This document shows positions 55,384-64,000 of a stretch of DNA of 64,000 nt, one piece after another. Position 1 is the stretch's first letter; every line of letters starts with the position of its first letter. Origin of the DNA: Rhodopirellula sp. P2 (lineage in GTDB: Bacteria > Planctomycetota > Planctomycetia > Pirellulales > Pirellulaceae); NCBI RefSeq assembly GCF_028768465.1, contig NZ_CP118225.1, positions 1,116,001 through 1,180,000 of the forward strand. Direction: 5' to 3'. The translations under genes and the position numbers were made by a program. The notes below the pieces were generated by a model. That model searched no databases. It worked only from the letters and a program-made list of their open reading frames with translations, and had not been told where the DNA came from.

Positions 55384-57006
55384 TCAGGTCACCGTGGCGA
55401 TGATGGTCCAGACGCCGGTGATCAGCATCGCGATGCCGGACAACCACAGCATCACGTCCCACAGTTTGCCCGGACGCAGACCATCGATGGAGCGTTTGTA
55501 GCGGAACCAAATCGCGGCTCCAGCGATCAGAGGCAAGACCACCCCCTGGGTGACTCCGCTGATCAACACCAGTTTCGCAGGGGAGGGGAACGCGATGTAG
55601 AACCCCAGGCTCATGATCGGGAAGAACGCACCGAGACCGCGGACCCATTTGTCTCGCGTCGCCTGGCTGTCGTCGATCCATCCGACCACTCGCAACGCAT
55701 CCGAGAACACGCGTGCGTGCCCGGCGCAGGCGACGAAGAACGTGCTGTACAGAACGGCGATCGCACCAAACAAAAACAACGCCGCCGCCCAGTTGGAGAA
55801 CACCGGCACATACATCACGGCCAGTGTGCGTACCAAATCCGATTTTTCGGGATTCAACCCCACACGGTGCAGCACCGCCGCACCGAGCAAGTAGAACGCC
55901 ACGGTTGCGAAGGTGTAAACCAGCATCGATCCCCAGGCGTCAACCTGCATGACTCGCATCCATCCCGCCGCCCGCTCACGCCACTGCGGTGTGCCATCGT
56001 TTTTGCCGGTGAATTTGGCATAGCCTTTTTCGAGGCACCAATACGGGTACGCGATCAACTCGCCGGCACCCACGCCGATGATGCCAAACGTGGCCAAGGC
56101 GGTGGCGAGCGCTGTGCCGCCGTTTTCGGAAGCGGGCAGGGCACCTTTCAATCCGGAGAAGAATTCGCTGGCCGTGACGCGGTAGTCGACCTCGCCCTGC
56201 AACAAGAACAAGTTGATCAGGGTGAGCAAGGTGAACGATCCCACCAAGACCGTGCTGAAGGTTTGAATCAACCCGTACCGACCGACAAACAACAGGACGC
56301 TGGTCGCGATCGTGATGATCGTTGCCCAAAGTTTGATGTCGGGCGGTTCGTTTTTGCCGTGCTCGAGTTCGTGCGCGATGCGCAACGCGACCACTTCGGC
56401 TTCGCGGTGGTCGAGTTCTTGCAGACGCGTGGGAGCCTCTGCCGCGGAACGCTCGGATTCGGAGCGGACCGCGTAGCGTTCAAACGTCAGCAGTTGTTCC
56501 GCGTCGGCGACTTGGTTTTCTGAAACACCATGGGCCGTTGCTGGCATGGTGAGTGCGACCGCTTGGCCAACACTGCCCACGATCCCGCCTTGTTGACCGA
56601 TGCTGGCCAACCACATGACCGCCCAGGCCCAGACCAACCAATTGCCATGGCGTCCCAACCGCGGGCCGGGCAGTTCATTGAACGCTTGCAGAGACGTCTT
56701 GCCGCTGGTCAGCGTGTAACGCCCCATTTCGACTTGCGTGAAAACCTTGACCACACATCCCAGCAGGATCAGCCACAGCAGAGTGAATCCGGCTTCCGCA
56801 CCGGTCTTTGTGGTCGCGATCAGTTCGCCGCTGCCGACGATCGAGCCGGCGATGATCAGTCCTGGGCCGATGTTGGTCAGGATCCGCCACCAGTGGGTTG
56901 GCGGATCTCGGCGTTCCGATTCGGGGGATTTCAAAACGTGCTCGCGTTCGACAACAGAGGTGGGATGCAGGTGGGAAAGCTTGATATAGTAGCACCACCA
57001 TGCCAC
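55384..57006 (-). CDS. Nramp/SLC11-like membrane transporter lacking the classical metal motifs
   Basis: A 540-residue (from GTG 57006) membrane protein with the LeuT-type Nramp layout. TM1 reads NIGPGLIIAGSIVGSGELIA and TM6 reads FGIIGVGAGELIAYPYW. The DPGN motif of TM1 and the MPH motif of TM6, which hold transition metals in Nramp, are both replaced by matching V-G-S/A-G-E-L-I-A (Glu61 and Glu316). A charged, probably cytoplasmic insert (about 160-222, ERSAAEAPTRLQELDHREAE) separates early helices. Transport of Mn or Fe is therefore not assured. The start is uncertain: GTG 57006 overlaps the divergent RDD gene by 7 bp, and TTG 56934 would remove an atypical 24-residue leader. Confidence 0.82.
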   Translation of the reverse strand: MAWWCYYIKLSHLHPTSVVEREHVLKSPESERRDPPTHWWRILTNIGPGLIIAGSIVGSGELIATTKTGAEAGFTLLWLILLGCVVKVFTQVEMGRYTLTSGKTSLQAFNELPGPRLGRHGNWLVWAWAVMWLASIGQQGGIVGSVGQAVALTMPATAHGVSENQVADAEQLLTFERYAVRSESERSAAEAPTRLQELDHREAEVVALRIAHELEHGKNEPPDIKLWATIITIATSVLLFVGRYGLIQTFSTVLVGSFTLLTLINLFLLQGEVDYRVTASEFFSGLKGALPASENGGTALATALATFGIIGVGAGELIAYPYWCLEKGYAKFTGKNDGTPQWRERAAGWMRVMQVDAWGSMLVYTFATVAFYLLGAAVLHRVGLNPEKSDLVRTLAVMYVPVFSNWAAALFLFGAIAVLYSTFFVACAGHARVFSDALRVVGWIDDSQATRDKWVRGLGAFFPIMSLGFYIAFPSPAKLVLISGVTQGVVLPLIAGAAIWFRYKRSIDGLRPGKLWDVMLWLSGIAMLITGVWTIIATVT

Positions 57007-57923
57007 GCGATGAAAACCAACTCGATGCTGAATCCCAGCGACCGCTCGACACCACCATCGGTGTCGTCACGCCTGAGAACATTGCGTTTGAGTATCAATT
57101 GGCCGGTCCGTTTCGGCGGTTGCCCGCCTACATCATCGATGTCTTTGTGCGCGCCGCGGTGATCGCCGCGATCGGGTTGCTCTTGCTGCTGTTCGTCGGG
57201 CTGTCGGGGTTGCAAAGCCTCGGGGCCTTCGCCTTGGCGGCGGGGATCATCAGTTACTTTTTGGTCAGCTGGTTTTACGGGGCGGCCTTGGAAGCGTTTT
57301 TCAATGGCCGCACCGTGGGAAAATGGGCCTGCGGGATTCGAGTGATCGATGTCGATGGGTGCCCGATCAATGGAAAACGTGCGGTGCTTCGCAATCTGCT
57401 TCGGATCGCCGATCTGGCGCCCGTCGCGGCACTGAGCAGTGTGGATGAGAGCATTCCGCCGATGTTTCTGATTCCCACGGGCATGGTGGGGCTGATCTGC
57501 GTGATCAGCACCCGGCGAATGCAGCGATTGGGTGACATTGCCAGCGGCACGATGGTCATCATCGATGAAAAGACGTGGCAATTGCCGGTCGCCAAAATCG
57601 ATGATCCTCGAGTAGCGCCTCTGGCAACATTCATTCCCGGCGACTACGCGATTTCGCGAAGCATGGCCAGGACGCTGGCGATTTACGCTGAGCGACGGCA
57701 TTACCTGACCCCTCCGCGACGCCGAGAAATCGCCAGGCACCTGACCCTGCCTCTGATCGAGCGGTTTGACTTTCGCCCCGACATCGACGCCGATTTGTTG
57801 ATGATCGCACTGTATTACAAGACATTCTTGGCTGAACGAAACGCGGAACCCGCGGATTTGGGGCCCTTGGCCGGCTACAGCCCTCTGATTCGAGACATGG
57901 TCGCCCCGGCGACAACGGCTTAG
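57000..57923 (+). CDS. RDD family membrane protein
   Basis: A 307-residue protein. Residues 28-180 form an RDD domain: FEYQLAGPFRRLPAYIIDVFVR (the R...D signature), transmembrane segments near 48-70 and 75-100, the conserved NGRTVGKWACGIRVID, and RMQRLGDIASGTMVI. The C-terminal 110 residues (RSMARTLAIYAERRHYLTPPRRREIARHL) are soluble and helical. RDD proteins are often transporters or lipid-linked accessory proteins of unclear substrate. Its ATG faces the Nramp-like gene, so the promoters overlap. Confidence 0.85.
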   Translation: MPRDENQLDAESQRPLDTTIGVVTPENIAFEYQLAGPFRRLPAYIIDVFVRAAVIAAIGLLLLLFVGLSGLQSLGAFALAAGIISYFLVSWFYGAALEAFFNGRTVGKWACGIRVIDVDGCPINGKRAVLRNLLRIADLAPVAALSSVDESIPPMFLIPTGMVGLICVISTRRMQRLGDIASGTMVIIDEKTWQLPVAKIDDPRVAPLATFIPGDYAISRSMARTLAIYAERRHYLTPPRRREIARHLTLPLIERFDFRPDIDADLLMIALYYKTFLAERNAEPADLGPLAGYSPLIRDMVAPATTA

Positions 57924-58381
57924 AAACATCTCGTCCATGACTGGTGTGGCGGACGAGGTGACGAGTCCGCTGGGTTTGTGGAACCGGGCGGCTTGTGGGC
58001 TGTCGATTTGGGCGTCAACGACGTTTTAACGCAGGTAGGATGGGCACTTTTGCCCGTCAGAGTGATGAATGTTGGCCAAGAGTGGCCAACCGACAACAAA
58101 ATCAAGAAGCCGGTGAGCAAGGGACTCGATGTGGTCCCTCGCTCACGCATCGGGTTGTGATTTGCACTCGATTCCCGCAGGAAGCACTGAATCACCAGCG
58201 AGCTTGTGCCGAAATCGAGGCAGGTTCGGGCCCGTTCCCTGCGACCGGTGGGTTTGTGTTTCACGCCGTCGCGGGTTCGACTTGCGACGCCGTCACCGTT
58301 TTCGCTATCGTCGCGCGTTGAGAATGCCCCGAAACCGCATTCGAGGCACCGACGACCCGCGACAAGAGCAAGGACGCGATT
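57924..58381. repeat. Intergenic repeats between RDD and kdsD genes
   Basis: A 458-bp gap. From about 58028 to 58092 it holds an inverted copy of the 22757-22819 repeat, including the hairpin GTTGGCCAAGAGTGGCCAAC (58071-58090) and GGGCACTTTTGCCC. At 58130-58161 it holds the GATGTGGTCCCTCGCTCACG repeat. A GGACGAGGTGACGAG piece lies at 57950. The last 200 bp before kdsD contain no recognised element. Confidence 0.7.
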
Positions 58382-59509
58382 GTGGCCCCACAACCTCAAC
58401 CAAATCACGGCACGTCCATTCCGACGTTGACGCCGCTTTCGCCGTTGGACCAAATTCGTTTGGTCCGCGAGACCATGCTGCGAGAAGCCGAAGCCATCCA
58501 AAAAGCCGCCGCGATCGCTTCGTCCGATGCCGCGGAAGCCGCCGCATGGATCAGTCGCTGCGAAGGATCGATCGTTTTGACCGGGGTCGGGAAAGCCGGC
58601 TTGATCGCTCAAAAACTGGTCGCAACGTTGGCCAGCACCGGATCGCCCGCTCACTTTTTGCACCCCATCGAAGCCGTGCATGGTGATTTGGGCCGCGTGC
58701 AGTCCAAGGATTTGGTGATCGCCTTTTCCAATTCCGGTCGCAGCGAAGAAGTCGTTCGCGTGGTCGAGTACCTGAAACACCAGGCCTGTGGGATCATCGC
58801 CGTCACCGCAGACCGAGAGAATCCGCTGGCAAAGCTGGCCGATCATGTCGTCCCGATTGGTCGTCATCGTGAAGCCTGCCCCGACGGTTTGGCTCCCACC
58901 AGTTCCACGGCGGTGATGTTGGCCGTGGGAGATGCAATCGCGGTCCTGGCGTCGCGTCTGTGCGGCTTCACCCCGGATGATTTCGCTCGTTTTCATCCCG
59001 GCGGTGCCTTGGGACGAAAGCTGGCTGATGTGCGGCAAGTCATGCGTCCGCTGTCCGAATGCCGGGTCGCGCCACGAACGATTTCTATTCGCCAAGCCAT
59101 GATGATTGGTGGTGCCGGACGTCGAAGCGGAGCGATTTTGTTGCTCGATGACAGCCAACGACTGGCCGGTATCTTCACCGACAGCGATCTCGCGCGGTTG
59201 TTGCAACAACGTCAAGAAACCAGCCTGGATGAACCGATCGAACAGTTCATGACCCAGCAACCGATTTGTGTCGCCGAAGACGAGCGTCTGCCGCGGGCGA
59301 TCGAGATTCTGTCGCAACGCAAAATCAGTGAATTGCCCGTGGTGGATTCAGATCAACGACCCGTCGGGATGATTGACATCACGGATTTGGTCGCGACGGG
59401 CGACGTTCGCCAAATGATCCCATCCAACCCCGTCACCACCTCGTCCAATCAAAACGACTCATCCGGTGAAGATGGGCCTCGTTGTATTCCCATCACCTCA
59501 GGAGACTGA
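58382..59509 (+). CDS. kdsD: Arabinose-5-phosphate isomerase (KdsD/KpsF family)
   Basis: Makes D-arabinose 5-phosphate, the first precursor of Kdo for lipopolysaccharide. The 375-residue protein has a SIS domain (about 40-190; GSIVLTGVGKAGLIAQKLVA, STGSPAHFLHPIEAVHGDLG, AFSNSGRSEEVVR, PTSSTAVMLAVGDAIAV) and two CBS domains (about 205-350; AIEILSQRKISELPVVD). FARFHPGGALGRKL is a family hallmark. The start is GTG 58382. The C-terminus is about 30 residues longer than usual. It leads the kdsD-kdsC-large protein unit. Confidence 0.93.
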   Translation: MAPQPQPNHGTSIPTLTPLSPLDQIRLVRETMLREAEAIQKAAAIASSDAAEAAAWISRCEGSIVLTGVGKAGLIAQKLVATLASTGSPAHFLHPIEAVHGDLGRVQSKDLVIAFSNSGRSEEVVRVVEYLKHQACGIIAVTADRENPLAKLADHVVPIGRHREACPDGLAPTSSTAVMLAVGDAIAVLASRLCGFTPDDFARFHPGGALGRKLADVRQVMRPLSECRVAPRTISIRQAMMIGGAGRRSGAILLLDDSQRLAGIFTDSDLARLLQQRQETSLDEPIEQFMTQQPICVAEDERLPRAIEILSQRKISELPVVDSDQRPVGMIDITDLVATGDVRQMIPSNPVTTSSNQNDSSGEDGPRCIPITSGD

Positions 59510-59528
59510 TTTGTCCTCCCGCCATCCC

Positions 59529-60053
59529 ATGATTTCAGATCGTGACATCGCCGGCAAAATCAAATGCATTTTGTCTGACGTCGATGGCGTGTTGAGTGAT
59601 GGAAAACTGTATTACGACTCCACCGGCGCGGAAACAAAAACGTTTCATGTTCGCGACGGGTATGGCATCAAAGCCTGGATGAACGCGGGACTGCATTTCG
59701 GAATCATCACGGCTCGTCACAGCGACGCCTTGACGCGTCGAGCGAAGGAATTGGGCATCCAGCATGTGGTGCAAAATTCCAGCGACAAATGGCAATCCGC
59801 GACCGAGATGATGTCGGCGATGAAGGTCACCCCGGAAGAGGTCTGTTACATCGGCGATGACGTTCCTGACATCACGGTGATGCGTCGTGTGGGATTGGCT
59901 GCCGCACCGGACGATGCCGCCATCGATGCTCGCGAAGCTGCGCACTGGATCACCCGTCTGCCAGGTGGAACGGGTGCGGTGCGTGAATTGATTGAGCGTT
60001 TGATGCGTGCTGGGAACACTTGGCCGTCCCTTTCGAAAGACCCTCCATGCTGA
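59529..60053 (+). CDS. kdsC: 3-deoxy-D-manno-octulosonate 8-phosphate phosphatase
   Basis: Removes phosphate from Kdo-8-phosphate. The 174-residue HAD phosphatase (type C0) shows the catalytic motif CILSDVDGVLSDGKLYY, RDGYGIKAWMNAGLHFGIIT, ARHSDALTRRAKELGI, and CYIGDDVPDITVMRRVGLAAAP with the motif IV acidic pair. ATG 59529 gives the standard start; upstream in-frame starts overlap kdsD. The stop overlaps the start of the next gene, so the products are coupled. Confidence 0.92.
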   Translation: MISDRDIAGKIKCILSDVDGVLSDGKLYYDSTGAETKTFHVRDGYGIKAWMNAGLHFGIITARHSDALTRRAKELGIQHVVQNSSDKWQSATEMMSAMKVTPEEVCYIGDDVPDITVMRRVGLAAAPDDAAIDAREAAHWITRLPGGTGAVRELIERLMRAGNTWPSLSKDPPC

Positions 60054-63000
60054 CGCAGTTGCGCGACTACTTGGTCGGCCTGTGTGTGTTGGTGGCAGCG
60101 GCTGGTCTCTATCAAGTCACCGTGGCGGCATGGCTGACGCCGCCCGAAATCGTCGCTGCGCCCGTCGCTCCAACCAAAGTGAGTGGTGGCGATGGCAACT
60201 TGGATGACTTGTTTGCGGACACGGATTGGCAACGCGGTCGCACGATTCGTTTGAAAACAGACGATGGGATGCTGCTGTGCCAAGAATGCACCCAAAAAGA
60301 CGGTCAGACGTGGGAACTCAAACCGATCACGATCGTCATCGGTCGCGGGCTGAGTGAGGAGGGTTCGAAAGAGCCGATCTTGATCACCGCCTCCGAAGGT
60401 GCGTCGATCAAATTTGATGCCCCGTTGGATGTGATGAGCGGTGTCGCACCTTCGATCGAGCGTGGCCAACTTCGCGGCGAAGTGATCATTCAGCGATCGA
60501 CTCAGCCGACTGGCGACGCGGCCGAAATCGCTTCATCGGCCTACCAGGTGCGTGGGATCACCCCCGAACCACCGAATCCCAAGGACGCAGCGGATTCTGT
60601 GCTGCACATTCGGACTTCCAACGTCGGCATCGATCGCCGCACGATTTGGACCAACGACCCCATTCACATGCAGGTCGGACGGGCCACGATGATCGGGCGT
60701 GTCCTGACCTTGCACTTGGCTGCGTCCGCGGGCCGATCCAATGACGTCACCGGCACCTTGGACCGCATGGAGCTGGTGTACCTGCAGAAACTATCGCTGC
60801 CGCTGGATGACCCAAACGACCCGTCACAAGACGACCCGAAGGGCGTGGTCGAAGTCCGCTGTGGCAACATGATTCAGTATGACTTTGCTCTCGATCAATT
60901 GAGTCTGAATCAAAACGTGGAACTGATGCGATTGCCCGCGTCGGCCATCGAAACCGCCAACCAAATTTCGCCACCGCGAGAAGATTGGATCGATCGCTTC
61001 CGATGTGACTCGTTGGTGATGACGCTGCGTGATCCACTGAACTCGAAGTTACGCCGTGATGACGCAATGGATTGGATCGATCGCGTCGAAGCGACAGGGT
61101 CTCCCGTGCAAATGGACATTCGGTCACAAGCGTTTGGGATGACTGCCGGTCGGGTCTTGTTCGATCCGGTGGAAGGTTGGCTGATCGCGGACCCGGTTTC
61201 CGCCGCCGATGTCGCTGGTGTGGCACAGCCAAACAGTGCGACGGCCAATGATCCCAACCGAGACTACGTGCGACTGCAACGTGGCGACTTGGAAGGCTTT
61301 CTGTCGCAGATCCGGTATCGATTCAATCCTGCCGAGCCCAAGCAATTGGGAACCATCACGGTGGAAGGTAGCGGACGGGTGTTTCACCACGCCGCGGATT
61401 CCGCGATGCGGTCGTTCGCGTGGCAAGACGGTTTGCAAATCGAACCGCAAGGCATTGCGACCCCCGATCAAATGCAGGTCAACTTCGCGGTTTGGTGCGA
61501 AGGCCAACTGCACGCGATGTTGGCGGATGGTGGATCGTTTCTGGCGGACCGCGTGGAAGGCATCCTGAGTCCTGTTGCCGATGGCAAGCCGCAACGCCTG
61601 GGGAATTCCCAGGATTCGGAGGGCTCGTTGAACCAGAAATGGTTGCCGGAAAGTTTGGCGGCCATCGGCAACGTGCAAATCAATTCATCGTCCTTGCAAG
61701 CTCGGACGAACCGCATGCATCTTTTCTTTCAACATGGAAAAGAAGCCGAGAGTGGACGCGAGAAACAAGGGAGTGACGATCCCATTCGCAATTGGGTCCG
61801 GCAACCCGATTCGTCCAACACCGTCGTTCGTGATCAATCGAATCCAAATGCATCTCAGCCAGCGACGATTCGCGGTGACATGGTGGCCGCGACATTGTCG
61901 ATGGACGGCGGGGACCTGACAGCAACCGACCTCAGCGTGACGGGCAGTGTCGAAGTCACTCATCCCATGAAAACTCGGGCCGCGAAGGCACCGATCCATG
62001 GCAGCGGTGCGGGCACCGTTCCAGCGACCATGTTGGCAACCCTGACGGGAGAGAAACTGCGTTTTCGTGATGGGGGTGCCAGCGATGTGATGGAACTGAC
62101 TGGCACGCCCAACGCTCCTGCACGACTTCAGATGGGAGACGGTTATTTCATCGGTCCACAAATCCAAGTCCGACCGGAAGACAACTTCGTGTGGGTCAAC
62201 GATGCCGGGCAGTTCGTCCTTCCGTCGCACATGTTGCCAGCACTTTCGGTTGCGTCTCGCAATCCATCTCAATCGACGGCGCGGTGGTCGCGACCCCCAC
62301 GTTGTCGCTTTGGTGGTTCACTGACATTCGACGGCAAGGTCGCCACTTTGGCGGGCGGTGTGGTGCTGGACACCGTGATCACCCAAGACGAATCGACCAA
62401 CGAAATTCAGATGCGTGGCGATCAGCTCAGGTGGACGCTGACCGACCCGATCCACCTGCGAACGCCCGCCAGTTTCAAAAAGTCCGGCATCGCCGAAATC
62501 GCTTTGGTGCAAACGGGATCACAACCGGTCGAGTTGACCGTGGACCAGTTCGCTCGCGATGGTGTGCATGAGTCGCGGCATCATCTGCAAACGTCTCGGC
62601 TCGCGTGGTTGCCAGATGCGGAGGCCAACCCTGCGGTCCAGGATTCCGCTGGCGTCGCCCCGGTTTCGACCAGGGAGGGTGCCTCGGGAATGATCATCGC
62701 GCCGGGCCCCGGTTCCTATCGAGCTTGGTTGCGGAACGCGAAAGGTGGCAATTTGTTGACCAACAATGCGCCGGCCAATTCCAATTCTGCGAGCAACGCG
62801 GTGGGTTCACCAACCGGTGCACCCGATTCGCGATCGTCCGCTTGGAACCCCGGCATGATCGAGGACCCGAACGCAGCCGGCCCGCGAGCGGGAGAAAGCC
62901 CCGAGCCGACGATCATGGGCGTGCACCTGATCTTCCAAGAATCGATGCAGGGCGACTTGTTGGCCAAGACATTGACGTTTCGTCGCGGCGTGCGAGTGGC

Positions 63001-63454
63001 CCAGCAAAACCTGCCGGACTTTGAGACTTTGATGGACGCCAGTCGAATGGATCTGTTGTCCGAAGGCGAATCCACCTTGGATTGCGATGCGTTGCGAATC
63101 GCGGTTGATCCCAGCGTTCCATTCCGGCAACGCACGATGGGCGCGACCACGACCGCGTGGGAGATCCAGGCTTCGGGCGGGGTGTTGTTCCGAACTCGCA
63201 CCGAGAATTCCGCGTTCACCGTGACCGCGGACCGCTGCGGTTACGCCGCGGCCAAGGACTTGTTCACTGTGTTTGGGGCCCCCACGCGTCCGGCTCGATT
63301 GCAGCAAACGACGGCGCTCGGCAAACCAGGCCTGAATCTCGAAGTCGGCCACGCGACGATGCGACTGAAAACGATGGAGATCCTCTCGATGCCAACGTTC
63401 AAGGTTTTGCCCGGTGACCTCTCTTCGCTGAACAATCGGCCGACGCAGCGATAG
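60047..63454 (+). CDS. Large envelope protein, possible LptC/LptA-like (OstA-type) fusion
   Basis: A 1135-residue protein with one N-terminal transmembrane helix (about 8-28, YLVGLCVLVAAAGLYQV) and then a long, beta-rich, helix-poor extracytoplasmic part. Repeated short passages such as GDMVAATLSMDGGDLTATDL, LTGEKLRFRDGG and GKVATLAGGVVLD look like the strand pattern of OstA/LptA jelly-roll repeats, where bridge proteins carry lipopolysaccharide across the periplasm. Its place after kdsD and kdsC is that of lptC-lptA in proteobacteria, and the start overlaps the kdsC stop. Residues 730-830 and 930-1120 appear to be two further repeat blocks. I infer a role in lipopolysaccharide export; this is not proven. 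Confidence 0.6.
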   Translation: MLTQLRDYLVGLCVLVAAAGLYQVTVAAWLTPPEIVAAPVAPTKVSGGDGNLDDLFADTDWQRGRTIRLKTDDGMLLCQECTQKDGQTWELKPITIVIGRGLSEEGSKEPILITASEGASIKFDAPLDVMSGVAPSIERGQLRGEVIIQRSTQPTGDAAEIASSAYQVRGITPEPPNPKDAADSVLHIRTSNVGIDRRTIWTNDPIHMQVGRATMIGRVLTLHLAASAGRSNDVTGTLDRMELVYLQKLSLPLDDPNDPSQDDPKGVVEVRCGNMIQYDFALDQLSLNQNVELMRLPASAIETANQISPPREDWIDRFRCDSLVMTLRDPLNSKLRRDDAMDWIDRVEATGSPVQMDIRSQAFGMTAGRVLFDPVEGWLIADPVSAADVAGVAQPNSATANDPNRDYVRLQRGDLEGFLSQIRYRFNPAEPKQLGTITVEGSGRVFHHAADSAMRSFAWQDGLQIEPQGIATPDQMQVNFAVWCEGQLHAMLADGGSFLADRVEGILSPVADGKPQRLGNSQDSEGSLNQKWLPESLAAIGNVQINSSSLQARTNRMHLFFQHGKEAESGREKQGSDDPIRNWVRQPDSSNTVVRDQSNPNASQPATIRGDMVAATLSMDGGDLTATDLSVTGSVEVTHPMKTRAAKAPIHGSGAGTVPATMLATLTGEKLRFRDGGASDVMELTGTPNAPARLQMGDGYFIGPQIQVRPEDNFVWVNDAGQFVLPSHMLPALSVASRNPSQSTARWSRPPRCRFGGSLTFDGKVATLAGGVVLDTVITQDESTNEIQMRGDQLRWTLTDPIHLRTPASFKKSGIAEIALVQTGSQPVELTVDQFARDGVHESRHHLQTSRLAWLPDAEANPAVQDSAGVAPVSTREGASGMIIAPGPGSYRAWLRNAKGGNLLTNNAPANSNSASNAVGSPTGAPDSRSSAWNPGMIEDPNAAGPRAGESPEPTIMGVHLIFQESMQGDLLAKTLTFRRGVRVAQQNLPDFETLMDASRMDLLSEGESTLDCDALRIAVDPSVPFRQRTMGATTTAWEIQASGGVLFRTRTENSAFTVTADRCGYAAAKDLFTVFGAPTRPARLQQTTALGKPGLNLEVGHATMRLKTMEILSMPTFKVLPGDLSSLNNRPTQR

Positions 63455-63638
63455 CCCCGGATAAGCGGAACAAGTGGTACGAAGATTGCGTTTGGGGAGA
63501 CCATTCTCTGCATTCAATCCGTTGTTGGCCCGGTTGCTCGTCGTGCACACGAATTGGGCTGCAGAGTTGTCATGTCGATTTTGAACGGGTGAAAAATCCT
63601 GCGTTCACTGATCCATCCCACCCAGGGGAACCGAAGTC

Positions 63639-63914
63639 ATGAGCCAACTGTTGGAAGCGACCCAGTCCGAGTGTCAGGTTCAGCGCACGCTGCAGCGCAT
63701 CGAGGGCATGTTCCAGGAACACGAATCGCTCGGCCGCTATGCGAGCAAGTTGAAAGTCACCGTCCACGAATCGAAGATCGTATTGGGCGGCACGCTGCCG
63801 AGTTCGGATTTGAGGCAGCAGCTGGTGCCCACGATTCGCCAAGCCGGTGTCCTCTGGCGAATCGACAACAACGTTGCCGTGCAAGCGACCACGCCCGTCG
63901 CAAAAGCGTCCTGA
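63639..63914 (+). CDS. Small BON-like domain protein
   Basis: A 91-residue protein with a predicted alpha-beta pattern. The segment SKLKVTVHESKIVLGGTLPSSDLRQQLVPTIRQAGVLWRIDNNVAV resembles a BON domain (V.V..g.V.L.G.v.s...r......a....gv..v.n.v.V). No signal peptide or membrane helix is seen, unlike in most exported BON proteins. It is separated from the large protein by 184 bp with nothing noted. Function unknown. Confidence 0.65.
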   Translation: MSQLLEATQSECQVQRTLQRIEGMFQEHESLGRYASKLKVTVHESKIVLGGTLPSSDLRQQLVPTIRQAGVLWRIDNNVAVQATTPVAKAS

Positions 63915-64000
63915 AGGCTGGTTGCCGGAACCTGGCTTCTTTGCATTGAGACTGGTCTGCCCTGATCGCCGGATGGTGCCATCCATCACCATGCAGGCAA

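Noticed and set aside
57924..59317. 465-codon frame antisense to kdsD
   Set aside because: It lies opposite kdsD, which has full SIS and CBS signatures, and its end is made of repeat-derived phrases.

Overview
The window comes from a marine planctomycete of the Pirellulaceae, most likely Rhodopirellula or a close relative. I infer this from gene content, not from a database match. The indicators are a DUF1553/DUF1549 cytochrome-domain protein paired with a DUF1501 protein, an ECF sigma factor directly upstream of a Ser/Thr kinase, tetrahydromethanopterin C1 genes (fhcA, fhcD, fhcC), DUF1080 and GH10 carbohydrate enzymes, and intergenic regions crowded with short palindromic repeats. Many genes lack a clear Shine-Dalgarno sequence, and several start at GTG.

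0-9.5 kb is mostly housekeeping: a truncated methyltransferase, an MFS transporter, a small SHOCT-like membrane protein, clpX, a secreted unknown, the translation/replication block rplY-pth-rpsF-ssb-rplI, and tRNA-Leu(UAG). 9.5-15.2 kb is accessory: a beta-barrel-like protein, a GH10 xylanase, an intact IS4-family element with perfect 28-bp ends and a 9-bp target duplication, a palindromic MITE-like repeat and a DJ-1/PfpI protein. 15.4-21 kb holds a 923-aa flagellin-IN repeat protein with a potentially structured leader, followed by convergent cydAB. 21-28 kb holds the DUF1553-DUF1501 pair, a divergent PAS-AraC regulator, and a five-copy 211-bp tandem array between convergent genes.

28-39 kb carries the tight operon scpA-RNase Z-like-hemW on the minus strand, ilvN-ilvC, a DUF4254 protein, a fuconolactonase-like amidohydrolase and full-length metH. 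39-49.8 kb carries a GT-C membrane glycosyltransferase, the DUF1080-ECF sigma-Ser/Thr kinase group, hemA with an overlapping HemX/CcsA-like gene, comEC and a small charged conserved-looking protein. 50-64 kb carries fhcA-fhcD-fhcC without fhcB, a phosphohexomutase, an Nramp-like transporter lacking both classical metal motifs, an RDD protein, and kdsD-kdsC followed by a 1135-aa protein that may belong to lipopolysaccharide export.

The most unusual items are: the Nramp-like protein, in which TM1 and TM6 carry matching GELIA motifs; the 211-bp array with compensatory changes in its terminal hairpins; the possible RNA element ahead of the flagellin-IN gene; the large protein after kdsC; and a palindromic element found in a long and an internally deleted form. 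No CRISPR array, prophage or origin was recognised.
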